A stretch of DNA of 64,000 bases from an uncultured Flavobacteriaceae bacterium (GTDB lineage: Bacteria; Bacteroidota; Bacteroidia; Flavobacteriales; Flavobacteriaceae): positions 165,001-229,000 of the forward strand of contig CAJIYH010000006.1 of NCBI GenBank assembly GCA_905181615.1, given 5' to 3'. The notes beneath the pieces are model-generated. The model ran no database searches. It saw only the letters and a list, made by a program, of their open reading frames with translations, and was not told where the DNA came from. Made by a program: the position numbers and the translations under genes. Numbering within the stretch: the first letter of the stretch is position 1; each line of letters begins with the position of its first letter. Below are positions 41,601 to 49,145 of the stretch, piece after piece.

Positions 41601-42682
41601 AGCTCAAAACCACCATTAATTAGTCCTCCACCAGGATAACCACATTCTACACTATCTAAGATTCCATCATTATCATCATCAGGATCAAAATGATCGGCAA
41701 TACCATCGCCATCATTATCTTCAAAAAAATATGGATCAGTTCCAATTGTAATTTCATCTAGATCACTCAATCCGTCATTATCAGAGTCGATATCTACTTC
41801 TTCAAAAACATCAGATACTACTTGGTCTAGTACGTTCATATCTGCTGCTGCATAATACCAAGTAAAAGAATCTGACTCACCAACTGCCAAATCATTTAAA
41901 CGAACATACATGCTGTAGGACCCATCATTAGTAACATCAATAACTGACAAGTCAGGATCTATGAGAGTAGAGTTATTATCTATACTCCAACCCCAGCCAG
42001 CTTGGACATTATTACCTCTGGAAGACTTTGTAAATATGAATATGCTTTGACTTCCTCCGGTAACTTTTAGCGCTGAAGCTCTTTGATTCATGTTAGTCAA
42101 AACTTCAAAAGATCCATTAACAAGATTTCCTCTTTTTTTATTGAGCCAATCGGTATTGCCAATATAATCGTGTTCAGTCCCAATCCAATAGCGAATATTT
42201 GAAATCGCACTGGAACTAATATTTTTTAAAGTAGTTGTTATCTTAATATATTTATCATCCAGTCCAAGACTATATGAATTAATTAATTCAAATTGAGCTG
42301 AGCCAACAGTTATTTCTCCTTTTACTTTAATAGTACCAGAACCAATTCCACTAGAAATAGTAAAATTATTTGAATCAAAAACCTGATTAGACATAATAGG
42401 ATTTGATAGACTCGTACCATTTAAATTCCAATCATCTACTCCGTCTCCTCCAATAGCTATTTTAGAACTTAGAGATCCTCTGTATGTTAACTTTCTAAAT
42501 GAATTATATGTATTACTAAAATAAAATGGTTGTTTGAAATTTCCTGAAGCATCTATTGATAATTCTGTACCATTACCAAAGCGCATATTTCCATTATTAA
42601 TGATTCTATTCACACCATTAAACTGGCCATATAAATGAATTAGATTTATAAAAAAAATGACCAAAAATAAATGCTTCTTCAT
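35603..42682 (-). CDS. giant lectin/repeat surface protein with T9SS type B sorting domain
   Basis: A 2359-residue secreted surface protein. The ATG at 42682 opens the signal peptide MKKHLFLVIFFINL; the TTG one codon earlier is ignored. After an N-terminal domain (20-290) come acidic TSP3-like segments (about 300-350, 510-620, 2000-2160), a DUF642-like carbohydrate-binding domain (NGGFELGTNGC, about 355-510), and an L-type lectin-like domain (about 740-955, with AIEMDTYYNGGW). Nine Calx-beta-like repeats carry the mark LTFTxxNWNxxQ, the first before the lectin (near 680) and eight about 114 residues apart (near 1120-1930). The last 100 residues (NAFSPDGDGINDTWEI) are the gliding-type C-terminal sorting domain. 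It is probably a mobile adhesin exported by the T9SS, with the two following genes as partners. Confidence 0.9.
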   Translation of the reverse strand: MKKHLFLVIFFINLIHLYGQFNGVNRIINNGNMRFGNGTELSIDASGNFKQPFYFSNTYNSFRKLTYRGSLSSKIAIGGDGVDDWNLNGTSLSNPIMSNQVFDSNNFTISSGIGSGTIKVKGEITVGSAQFELINSYSLGLDDKYIKITTTLKNISSSAISNIRYWIGTEHDYIGNTDWLNKKRGNLVNGSFEVLTNMNQRASALKVTGGSQSIFIFTKSSRGNNVQAGWGWSIDNNSTLIDPDLSVIDVTNDGSYSMYVRLNDLAVGESDSFTWYYAAADMNVLDQVVSDVFEEVDIDSDNDGLSDLDEITIGTDPYFFEDNDGDGIADHFDPDDDNDGILDSVECGYPGGGLINGGFELGTNGCNSIANQSIIDGWFTTATDSMMEIWCDGRVVSSITYNAREGDRFAEINANQTAALYQTINTIPGGYIIWSASHHARNASPVQTINIRAGPSIGSSTILDSRTATITSWQDYTGIYLVPSGQVSTVFLFEATSGDSVGNLLDRISFDRPTSACTLDTDGDGIRNSFDLDSDGDGILDVTEGGLLDSDGDGILNFIDDDDDNDGILTLTETASDTDGDSIPNYLDLDSDDDGLLDSLELNINDEDFDGIVDYLDPLAAGFTVTPSFIVVNESGTVTSSVLVLLNRKPSSDVVILITIDDLTEVSIGTTSLTFTPLNWNISQSIVVAGVDDSIRDADITSNLVFSVLDSQSNDDFDPLSDQIVQVTNQDDDPEACVSRVFDDSNFQFIQDATHTPGSAVFTLTPNGNTKKGMIWYQNKLDLRVSFSLNVEVFLGSDNNGADGLAFVVQNISTNEGSSGGGLGYNGISPSYAIEMDTYYNGGWDATTSDHIAFVKNGRANNAVSSGDLKPVDNLENGQWHNISINWNPVVKELSYVFSRTGGGTYFDSKTIDIIGEVLNSNIAYWGFTAATGGAKNIHQVRFDNNSICVTDEILTPTATNESALSTLQIICTNGSPKLIDLTKTIARPEGVDPRTDLLGNPYNLVWFTSQTGTTTHIPNTTELVDGATYYVESASLSDPNAISYRQSSNRLEVVVDLLQGDYTLVSPALNLIEGTTTATFSLVLNDAPLSSVTYDLVSSDTNQLIVSTSSMTFTNANWNVSQIGTLTTVDNLFADGSQSSNFTVRVNDPLSDDCFNDPSPLPTYAIQIADDEIAAFTLSTVSGSLTEDDSQTASVSVVLLASPMADVIVDIESLDLTEITLGQASLTFTSLNWNTPQIISLSSVDELIVDGSQIVSITASINAISHSGFTSLASQTVIAINTDNDIPGYSIGTVSGTLTEGDIQTATVSIVLLAAPLSDVIFDITINPTDEIVTSLTSITFTPDNWNVDQTITILNFDDLILDGTIISSITFSVNGSSNSSFTVLASQILAVPNLDNETPGFTLSTLNGGFLQEGSSNTVSFTVVLDIKPNAGDIVILDFFSLDLTEVLVDPTLILAVFTEANWDIPQTVILNSVDDFILDGTISSNINVVVNPLSPAAFSSLATQTISIENLDDDVAGFQLSALNGILTEASPSAASFEVILTVKPLTNVQINLVSNDLTEVGVSVTSFLTFTPETWNVSQTVTLNQVDDFIIDGDQISSITASIDSGSDNGFLSLSPQNVNVTTLDNDLAGITVVVIDNLSSESGDTAQFTIQLDIIPTANVTVDIGTSNASEAVPRVSQVTFTPSNWNFPQTIIIDGIDDSPPISDGTQIVNISTFNVISTDTNFNDLTDIEVADVVISNQDNDAPGVVLSVLDNNFFTTESGSIVTVQFELLAKPSGNEDVVVPLSISNNIDEITLSSNSITITAINWNNPSANQITLTGIDDFIVDGTQSVNLITGDPSSAEASYNSLIGSDVADLTIYNLDNDSATLIITQPEAVSENGSNTSFTVALSSFVSTNTIFQLIVNDPSELSVLFSELIFTPDNWNIPQSVVVLGSDDNIIDGDIYSSISIRINPLYSDPLYSSLSNYDVVIINLDNDRDQDNDTVFDADDNCITTANIYQDDHDGDGIGDLCDIDIDGDGVLNSDEFLDNTDPFAPCSFIFQSITLAVLEVGDCDLDGIIDRIDLDDDNDGILDTDELFEDADLDGIPNTLDLDSDSDGCFDVLEASYMDLDEDGILGSGLIEVDELGRVLNHGGYQIPPDNDNNTISDYKEVGQQFVLESSLEPTTLFSSIQIILSVSVSAESIASYQWQINNGTIEFPVWENISESNSYMGTLTNQLLISQASKFIENKEFRVLVNNLLFGCQEALISSTQIIEADLIIPNAFSPDGDGINDTWEIQGLYSNEGYTLTVFNRWQNVVYRTTQYENDWAGNSNNTSSFSADTKLSDGTYFYWIEWEDSRPETTGYVYIKRKDN

Positions 42683-42687
42683 CAAAA

Positions 42688-42695
42688 CAAATATA
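42688..42695 (-). promoter_or_regulatory. candidate -7 element of the giant surface protein operon
   Basis: On the minus strand TATATTTG ends five bases before the ATG at 42682. The position fits a leaderless or near-leaderless transcript. No TTG is found at the usual -33 spacing, so the call is weak. Confidence 0.35.
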
Positions 42696-42833
42696 CTTTA
42701 TTTTAATTGTTATTAGATTTATAAAAAATCAATTTCTGAAAAACAAAAACCTTTTAGGAGCGAAATCTCTAACATATTGAATCATTAAGACAAATTTTAA
42801 TAACTTTCTTATAATTTGAAAAAATTATTAGCT

Positions 42834-44795
42834 ATGAAAATTATTTCAAGGTCATTTTTAACGGCATCACTAGTATTAATTTTTGGATGTAATTCGAATG
42901 ATAATTCAACCTATTCAAAAGAAATGAGCATAGAGAGATATAGGCCAGCCTTTCATTTTACACCCAATGAAAATTGGATGAATGATCCAAATGGTATGGT
43001 ATATTATGAAGGAGAATACCACTTGTTTTATCAATTCAATCCTTTTGGAAACACCTGGGGTCATATGAGTTGGGGGCATGCTGTAAGTACAGATCTTGTG
43101 AAATGGGAACACCTTCCATTAGCCTTAGCAGAAGAAAATGATGTTATGATTTTTTCTGGATCTGCCGTAGTCGACTGGACCAACTCCTCTGGATTAGGAA
43201 TTGATAATAAACCACCTCTTATTGCCATTTACACTGGTCATGAAGAAGAAAATAAAAAACAATACCAGAGCATAGCTTTCAGTAACGACAAAGGTAGAAC
43301 TTGGACAAAATATAATCAAAATCCTGTTTTAGATATTGATATGAAAGACTTTAGAGATCCAAAAGTATTTTGGTACGCTCCTGAAGAAAAATGGGTAATG
43401 GTTGTTGCGCTCTCATTAGAAAGGAAATTACACCTATATTCTTCTAAAAACTTAAGAGAATGGAGTTTTATGAGTGAATTTGGTCCTCAAAATGCAGTTC
43501 AAGGGATTTGGGAATGCCCTGATCTTTTCGAAATGAAAGCCAATGATGGTAAAAATAAATGGTTTTTAGGTATTAATTTGGGCCGTCATAGTGTAGCTGG
43601 AGGGTCTGGTGGTCAGTACATTATTGGTGAATTTGATGGGACTAAATTTGTAGCTGATGAAAGGTCGGTAGTCAAGAAAGAAAAGTACATCCCTCCTGCT
43701 GAATTTTTTGTAGCGACAAATAGATCTGATAAAGTATCTCAAGGAATAACTAAAAACAGTACAAGTTTACTGAATGAGGATTTTTTTATTTTAAGTAAAA
43801 ATAAAAAAACTCAAACTTCAAAACCTTTCACCCTAACTTCTAATTATGTGAACTTCTCAATGGCTACTATTGCAAATTCCGAGGAGCATATCCCAAATTT
43901 AGAGCTGTGGATTGACAACCAACTAATTAGAAACAGTGCGAATAACGAACTTAATATCGTGGAATGGAAAGCGTGGAATGTTCAAGATTATATAGGTAAA
44001 ATTGCGGAATTGAAAATTAATAAAACAGAAAAAGACGGCCAAGTTGAAGTGATTATAGATCAACTTCATTTAAGTGATAAAGCTGCATATTCTATCGCAG
44101 AAACTACACAATGGATGGATTATGGAACAGATTTTTATGCCGCAGTAAGCTGGAATGATGTACCGAAAGAAGATGGTCGCCGGTTGTGGATTGGATGGAT
44201 GAATAATTGGCACTATGCTAATCAAATCCCCTCAGGGAAATGGAGAAGTAGCATGTCTATTTCAAGAAGCATTGAGCTGGTTAAGTCAGATAACGGCTAT
44301 CAAATACTTCAACATCCTGTAGAAGAAATAAAAAAATATAGAACTACTGTTTTTGAATCTAAACAAACCACCTTGAGTAAATTCAATACAGAATTCGATA
44401 AGCTCGATCTTACGGATCAATTCGAAGCAGTTTTTGAAATTGATTTAAAAAACGTTGAGCAGATAAAGATGCTTTTTGGTGATCCTGAATTCCCTGCAAT
44501 TCGTTGGGAATACGATACCAAAACCCAACTTGTGAGTACCGAACGATTAGCTAATGGGAATGTGTATTTTCATCCTAAATTTAGTAACCACCAACAATTT
44601 AAAGTGGAAGCAGAATCTGAAACTTTAAAAATTCGCTTGTTTGTAGACAGAAATTCACTTGAGATATTTCATCAAAACGGTCGCGAGGTCAGTACACAAT
44701 TAATGTACCCCATTAGCGATGACTTTAAATGGAGTATAAGGTCCAACAAGCAACAGATTACGCTTAATAACTTAACTATATTTAGCCTTAAATAA
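42834..44795 (+). CDS. GH32 fructan hydrolase lipoprotein
   Basis: A 653-residue lipoprotein (lipobox LVLIFGC) of glycoside hydrolase family 32, which cleaves beta-fructofuranosyl bonds in levan, inulin or sucrose. The nucleophile Asp sits in NWMNDPNG (about residue 48), the transition-state Asp in FRDPKVF (about 173), and the acid/base Glu in WECPDLF (about 226). A beta-sandwich domain fills the C-terminal third. An extra segment at about 300-420 (TSKPFTLTSNYVNFSMAT) looks like an inserted carbohydrate-binding-like piece. The ATG at 42834 is preferred to a TTG at 42816. It is first of three genes for fructan use. Confidence 0.94.
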   Translation: MKIISRSFLTASLVLIFGCNSNDNSTYSKEMSIERYRPAFHFTPNENWMNDPNGMVYYEGEYHLFYQFNPFGNTWGHMSWGHAVSTDLVKWEHLPLALAEENDVMIFSGSAVVDWTNSSGLGIDNKPPLIAIYTGHEEENKKQYQSIAFSNDKGRTWTKYNQNPVLDIDMKDFRDPKVFWYAPEEKWVMVVALSLERKLHLYSSKNLREWSFMSEFGPQNAVQGIWECPDLFEMKANDGKNKWFLGINLGRHSVAGGSGGQYIIGEFDGTKFVADERSVVKKEKYIPPAEFFVATNRSDKVSQGITKNSTSLLNEDFFILSKNKKTQTSKPFTLTSNYVNFSMATIANSEEHIPNLELWIDNQLIRNSANNELNIVEWKAWNVQDYIGKIAELKINKTEKDGQVEVIIDQLHLSDKAAYSIAETTQWMDYGTDFYAAVSWNDVPKEDGRRLWIGWMNNWHYANQIPSGKWRSSMSISRSIELVKSDNGYQILQHPVEEIKKYRTTVFESKQTTLSKFNTEFDKLDLTDQFEAVFEIDLKNVEQIKMLFGDPEFPAIRWEYDTKTQLVSTERLANGNVYFHPKFSNHQQFKVEAESETLKIRLFVDRNSLEIFHQNGREVSTQLMYPISDDFKWSIRSNKQQITLNNLTIFSLK

Positions 44796-44803
44796 ATCGA
44801 CAA

Positions 44804-46120
44804 ATGAATAAAGTATTTAAAATATCTTTGATTTCTGCCTTAGCTGGTTTCTTGTTTGGTTTTGATACGGTTGTAATATCTGGAGCCGACAAACAACTTC
44901 AAATTTTATGGGGAACAACAAATCTTTTTCACGGTACGTTTGTTATGTCTATGGCACTCTGGGGAACGGTTCTAGGCGCAATTTTTGCTAGCTACCCTTG
45001 TGATTATTTTGGCCGTAAGAATACGTTAATAGGGATTGGTGTTCTATTCTTTATTTCTGCTTTAGGGTCTGGTCTTGCCATGGATCCTTATAGTTTTTCT
45101 TTTTTTAGATTTATTGGAGGAATTGGGGTTGGTGTCTCTACTATTGCAGCTCCAACTTATGTTTCTGAAATTGCCCCTGCAAACAAAAGAGGACAATTGG
45201 TAGCCTTGTACCAATTTAATATTGTATTTGGAATTTTAATTGCTTTTGTTTCTAATTTTATTTTTAAAGATTTCGGAACGCAACCTTGGCGTTGGATGGT
45301 TGGAATAGAAGCACTTCCTGCAGCATTATATCTGATGGGAATTGTCAGTGTTCCTAAAAGTCCGCGTTGGGTTCTTTTTAGAAAAAATGACATTGAGCAA
45401 GCACAGGCAATTTTTAATGAAATAAATGGGAAAGAATTAACTGATTCTGAAATCAAAGAGATAAAATCTGAGCAAGAATCCAGCAAACAAAAACCATTGT
45501 TTTCAAAAACCTATAAATTCCGAATTCTACTTGCATTTTTGATTGCCTTTTTTAATCAACTCTCTGGAATCAATGCTTTTTTATATTATGCTCCAAGGAT
45601 ATTCGAAGCAGCAGGGTTAGAGGAAAGTTCAGCCCTATTGAGTAGTATTGGAATTGGAGTTACCAATATGATTTTTACACTTTTAGGACTATATCTGATT
45701 GATAAAATTGGAAGAAGGTTACTAATGATCTTTGGGTCGATAGGCTATATCATTTCACTTACATTAGTTTCCATCGCTTTTTTACAAGGTTGGCAAGGAA
45801 TTAGTATTCCGATTTTCTTATTCCTGTTTATTGCATCTCATGCAATAGGTCAGGGGGCGGTTATCTGGGTGTTTATTTCCGAGATTTTTCCCGATAACCT
45901 CAGAGCACAAGGACAATCCTTTGGGTCTTCTGTTCACTGGATACTTGCGGCTCTAATTACACTATTCATGCCGGTTGCATTATCGGCTTTTCCAAACCCA
46001 GGTTATGTGTTTATGTTATTTTCAGGAATGATGGTGCTACAATTGGTGTTTGTTCTTTACTTAATGCCTGAAACAAAAGGGGTTTCTTTGGAACGTTTAA
46101 GTAAAACTTTAATCAAGTAA
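44804..46120 (+). CDS. MFS sugar porter (fructose/sucrose)
   Basis: A 438-residue transporter of the sugar porter family with 12 hydrophobic segments. Signatures are GFLFGFDTVVISGA in the first helix, GRKNTLIG between helices 2 and 3, PRWVLFRKN, IGRRLLMIFG after helix 8, and PETKGVSLE near the C-terminus. It sits between a GH32 enzyme and a fructokinase, so fructose or a small fructan is the likely cargo. It starts 8 bp after the GH32 stop, and the following kinase starts 3 bp after its own stop. Confidence 0.93.
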   Translation: MNKVFKISLISALAGFLFGFDTVVISGADKQLQILWGTTNLFHGTFVMSMALWGTVLGAIFASYPCDYFGRKNTLIGIGVLFFISALGSGLAMDPYSFSFFRFIGGIGVGVSTIAAPTYVSEIAPANKRGQLVALYQFNIVFGILIAFVSNFIFKDFGTQPWRWMVGIEALPAALYLMGIVSVPKSPRWVLFRKNDIEQAQAIFNEINGKELTDSEIKEIKSEQESSKQKPLFSKTYKFRILLAFLIAFFNQLSGINAFLYYAPRIFEAAGLEESSALLSSIGIGVTNMIFTLLGLYLIDKIGRRLLMIFGSIGYIISLTLVSIAFLQGWQGISIPIFLFLFIASHAIGQGAVIWVFISEIFPDNLRAQGQSFGSSVHWILAALITLFMPVALSAFPNPGYVFMLFSGMMVLQLVFVLYLMPETKGVSLERLSKTLIK

Positions 46121-46123
46121 ATA

Positions 46124-47005
46124 ATGAAACAGGTTGTTTGTTTTGGTGAAGTCCTTTGGGACCTTTTTCCAGAAGGAAAAAAAATGGGAGGAGCTCCTTT
46201 AAATGTTGCTCTTAGAATGAAATCTTGGGGCATTAATACACACATGATAAGCAGCGTAGGGAATGATTCACTAGGAAAAGAAATTCTTGCACTGATAGAC
46301 CAAAAAGGGATTGACACAAAATACATTCAAATAAGTGATAATTATAATACTGGAACCGTTAGTGTCACCTTAGATCAAAATGGATCTGCTTCTTACAAAA
46401 TAAACCATCCGGTAAGTTGGGATAAAATCGAACTAGTCACAGCATATTTAGAACTTGTATCTGCCGCTGATGCTTTTGTTTTTGGAAGCTTAATTGCACG
46501 AGATTCAGTATCAAAAAAGTGCTTACTTGCCTTATTAGAAAAGTCAACTTATAGTGTTTTTGACTTAAACCTTAGAGCTCCTCACTACTCCATTCCTGAC
46601 CTTGAATTATATATGAATCAAGCTGATCTCATTAAATTCAACGATGAGGAAATAGAGGGGGTTTGTTCTGCTCTTGGAAATAAAAACAAAAACTTGGAGG
46701 AGCAGATTTTATTCATTTCTAAAAAAACAAATACATCCTCTATTTGCGTCACTCTAGGAAAAGATGGTGCTGTATTATTACATAAAGATACGTTCTACAA
46801 ACAAAAAGGATATGCTGCTGTTGTGAAAGACACCGTTGGAGCTGGAGATTCGTTCTTAGGAGCGCTTCTAAGCTTAATAATGTCTGGCTGTGAACCATCC
46901 GAAGCTTTAGATAAAGCTTGTGCAATAGGCGCTCTAGTAACTCAAAAAAGGGGTGCTAACCCAGTGATTTCCGAAAAGGAACTTGCCAAGTTCATGAACT
47001 TATAG
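46124..47005 (+). CDS. PfkB family fructokinase
   Basis: A 293-residue PfkB/ribokinase-fold sugar kinase. The N-terminal pattern CFGEVLWDLFPEGKKMGGAP is typical of fructokinases. The C-terminal signature DTVGAGDSFLGALL contains the catalytic Asp near residue 240. The role is phosphorylation of fructose to fructose-6-phosphate after uptake by the MFS porter. The 3-bp spacing to the porter shows co-transcription. It is convergent with the CPXCG gene, with a 2-bp gap. Confidence 0.93.
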   Translation: MKQVVCFGEVLWDLFPEGKKMGGAPLNVALRMKSWGINTHMISSVGNDSLGKEILALIDQKGIDTKYIQISDNYNTGTVSVTLDQNGSASYKINHPVSWDKIELVTAYLELVSAADAFVFGSLIARDSVSKKCLLALLEKSTYSVFDLNLRAPHYSIPDLELYMNQADLIKFNDEEIEGVCSALGNKNKNLEEQILFISKKTNTSSICVTLGKDGAVLLHKDTFYKQKGYAAVVKDTVGAGDSFLGALLSLIMSGCEPSEALDKACAIGALVTQKRGANPVISEKELAKFMNL

Positions 47006-47007
47006 GT

Positions 47008-47187
47008 TTAATCTTCCAATGAGCGGGCTGAAAAGGACTGAAGTTCTTTATCAAAAATAAATTCTATCTGAATGGGACTGCAACAGACTTCACAGTCTTC
47101 TATATATTGCTGCTCTGTACTAGAAGGTTCAAGAAGCATTGAAATTTCTTCCCAACAATAAGGGCATTGAAAAAAATACTCTTCCAT
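47008..47187 (-). CDS. CPXCG-motif zinc-ribbon-like protein
   Basis: A 59-residue cytoplasmic protein beginning MEEYFFQCPYCWEEISML and containing a second pair in EDCEVCCSP. The CPxC...CxxC spacing is that of the Cys-rich CPXCG family, which probably binds zinc. The ATG at 47187 overlaps the stop of the upstream ABC-F gene by one base (TAATG), so translation is likely coupled. A frame extended to 47229 would read into ABC-F and has no support. The function is unknown. Confidence 0.85.
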   Translation of the reverse strand: MEEYFFQCPYCWEEISMLLEPSSTEQQYIEDCEVCCSPIQIEFIFDKELQSFSARSLED

Positions 47188-49097
47188 TAGCCTTCTATTC
47201 CCATTAACTCTTCTGCAACAACTTCCCACTTTTTTAGTAAAACTGCGAGTTGATCTTTCTTCCCGTTATAATTCTCAAAGAAGTTTGGCTGCAAAATGGT
47301 TTGCTCATAATTAATTTCTAATTCTGAATCCATTGTTTTAATTGCTCGTTCAAGCTCTCCAATTTCACGTTCAACTTTAGATTGCTTATTTTGAAGTGAT
47401 TTTAATTTTTTCTGAGTTTCATAGTCATTCTTGGGAATGATTGTTTTTTTGGCTTTTATTTTTTCTTTAAGTTCTAAAGCTACCAAAGAATCTAAATTTT
47501 TCTGTTCTAAATACAAATTAATATCTCCTAAATACTCTTTGAGCTTATGGTCTTTAAATTCTAAAACACGATCACTCAACCCTTGTAAAAAATCTCTGTC
47601 GTGAGAAATTAGAATCAAAGTTCCTTCGAATTTACGCAAAGCCTCTTTCAAAACATTCTTGGAGTCTATGTCTAAGTGATTGGTTGGCTCATCCATAATT
47701 AAAACATTGAAAGGCATAAGTAACAACTTAGCCAATGCCAAACGATTTCGCTCCCCACCCGAAAGTACTTTAACACGTTTTTCTACATCATCACCGCGAA
47801 ACAAAAAAGAACCTAAAATATCTCTAACTCGAGAACGGTTTACATCAGTAGCCGCATTTTGCATAGTCTCTAATAAGGTTAAATCACCATCAAGATATTC
47901 GGCTTGATTTTGGGCAAAATACCCAACAATCACATTATATCCCAGACTACAAGAACCCTCATAATCAATTTCATTTACAATGATTTTCGCAAGAGTAGAT
48001 TTGCCCTGCCCATTTTGACCTACAAAAGCGGTTTTAGTTCCTCTTGCTATTTCAAAATCAATACCTTGTAGAACCATTTTTTCTCCATAAGCTTTCTTAA
48101 TCCCTTCCGCTTCAATAATCATTTTCCCTGGTTGCTGAGAAACTGGAAAACTTAACTTCATGGCACGATTATCTTCAACATCGAGCTCAATTCGATCAAT
48201 CTTGTCAAGCTTTTTAATCAGAGACTTAGCCATTGTTGCTTTAGAGGCTTTGGCCTTAAAACGTTCTATTAATTTTTCAGTCTGTTGAATTTGTTTTTCC
48301 TGATTCTTTTGAGCTGCGCGCTGCTGGGTAAGAATTTCTTCTCTCAGAATCATATATTTTGAATAGGGCTTATTATAATCATAAATCCTTCCACCAACAA
48401 TCTCTATTGTTCTATTGGTAACCTGATCTAAAAACATTTTATCGTGAGAAACTAATACTACAGCGCCTCTATATTTCTTTAAAAACTCTTCTAGCCAAAT
48501 AATAGATTCGATATCCAGATGATTTGTAGGCTCATCCAGTAAAAGGATGTCGTTGGGTTGTAAAAGTAATTTTGCCAACTCAATACGCATACGCCATCCT
48601 CCAGAAAAAGTATCTGTTTGCTTATTGAAGTCTGAGGATGAAAAACCAAGTCCTTGAAGAATTCTTTCTGTAGTTCCTTGATAATTATACCCACCTATTA
48701 TTTCATAGCGCTCCGTTACTTCGTTGAGTTGAACAATAAGCTCATTATAGGAATCAGATTCATAATCTGATCTTGTAGTAAGACCCAGATTAATATCCTC
48801 CATTTGTTGTTCTAATACTTTGATTTCAGTAAAAGCTTGATACGCTTCTTCCAAAACAGTTCTTCCGTAATCAAAATCAATATCTTGTTTCAAAAAACCT
48901 AGTTGTACTATTTTTTCTTGTGAAATTGAACCTTCCGAAACAGGAGTATCTCTTGCTATTAAATGAAGAAGAGTTGATTTACCCGCTCCATTTTTTCCAA
49001 CAAGACCAACGCGGTTTCCAGGTCCAAGACGAAATGAAATGTCCCTAAAGAGATATTCTCCACCAAAAGAAACTGATACGTTTTGAACGCTAAGCAT
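47187..49097 (-). CDS. ABC-F family ATP-binding protein
   Basis: A 636-residue soluble protein with two ABC ATPase domains and no transmembrane segment. The first domain has GKNGAGKST, FSGGWRMR and ILLLDEPTNHLD; the second has GQNGQGKSTL, LSGGERNR and VLIMDEPTNHLD. A C-terminal coiled coil follows (about 545-630, rich in K and E). This is the Uup/YheS-like branch of ABC-F proteins, which act on the ribosome. It is coupled to the CPXCG gene after it. Confidence 0.93.
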   Translation of the reverse strand: MLSVQNVSVSFGGEYLFRDISFRLGPGNRVGLVGKNGAGKSTLLHLIARDTPVSEGSISQEKIVQLGFLKQDIDFDYGRTVLEEAYQAFTEIKVLEQQMEDINLGLTTRSDYESDSYNELIVQLNEVTERYEIIGGYNYQGTTERILQGLGFSSSDFNKQTDTFSGGWRMRIELAKLLLQPNDILLLDEPTNHLDIESIIWLEEFLKKYRGAVVLVSHDKMFLDQVTNRTIEIVGGRIYDYNKPYSKYMILREEILTQQRAAQKNQEKQIQQTEKLIERFKAKASKATMAKSLIKKLDKIDRIELDVEDNRAMKLSFPVSQQPGKMIIEAEGIKKAYGEKMVLQGIDFEIARGTKTAFVGQNGQGKSTLAKIIVNEIDYEGSCSLGYNVIVGYFAQNQAEYLDGDLTLLETMQNAATDVNRSRVRDILGSFLFRGDDVEKRVKVLSGGERNRLALAKLLLMPFNVLIMDEPTNHLDIDSKNVLKEALRKFEGTLILISHDRDFLQGLSDRVLEFKDHKLKEYLGDINLYLEQKNLDSLVALELKEKIKAKKTIIPKNDYETQKKLKSLQNKQSKVEREIGELERAIKTMDSELEINYEQTILQPNFFENYNGKKDQLAVLLKKWEVVAEELMGIEG

Positions 49098-49145
49098 AAA
49101 AAATTTTTTGCAAATTTGATGAATGCATTTGAAATAAACTAGTAT

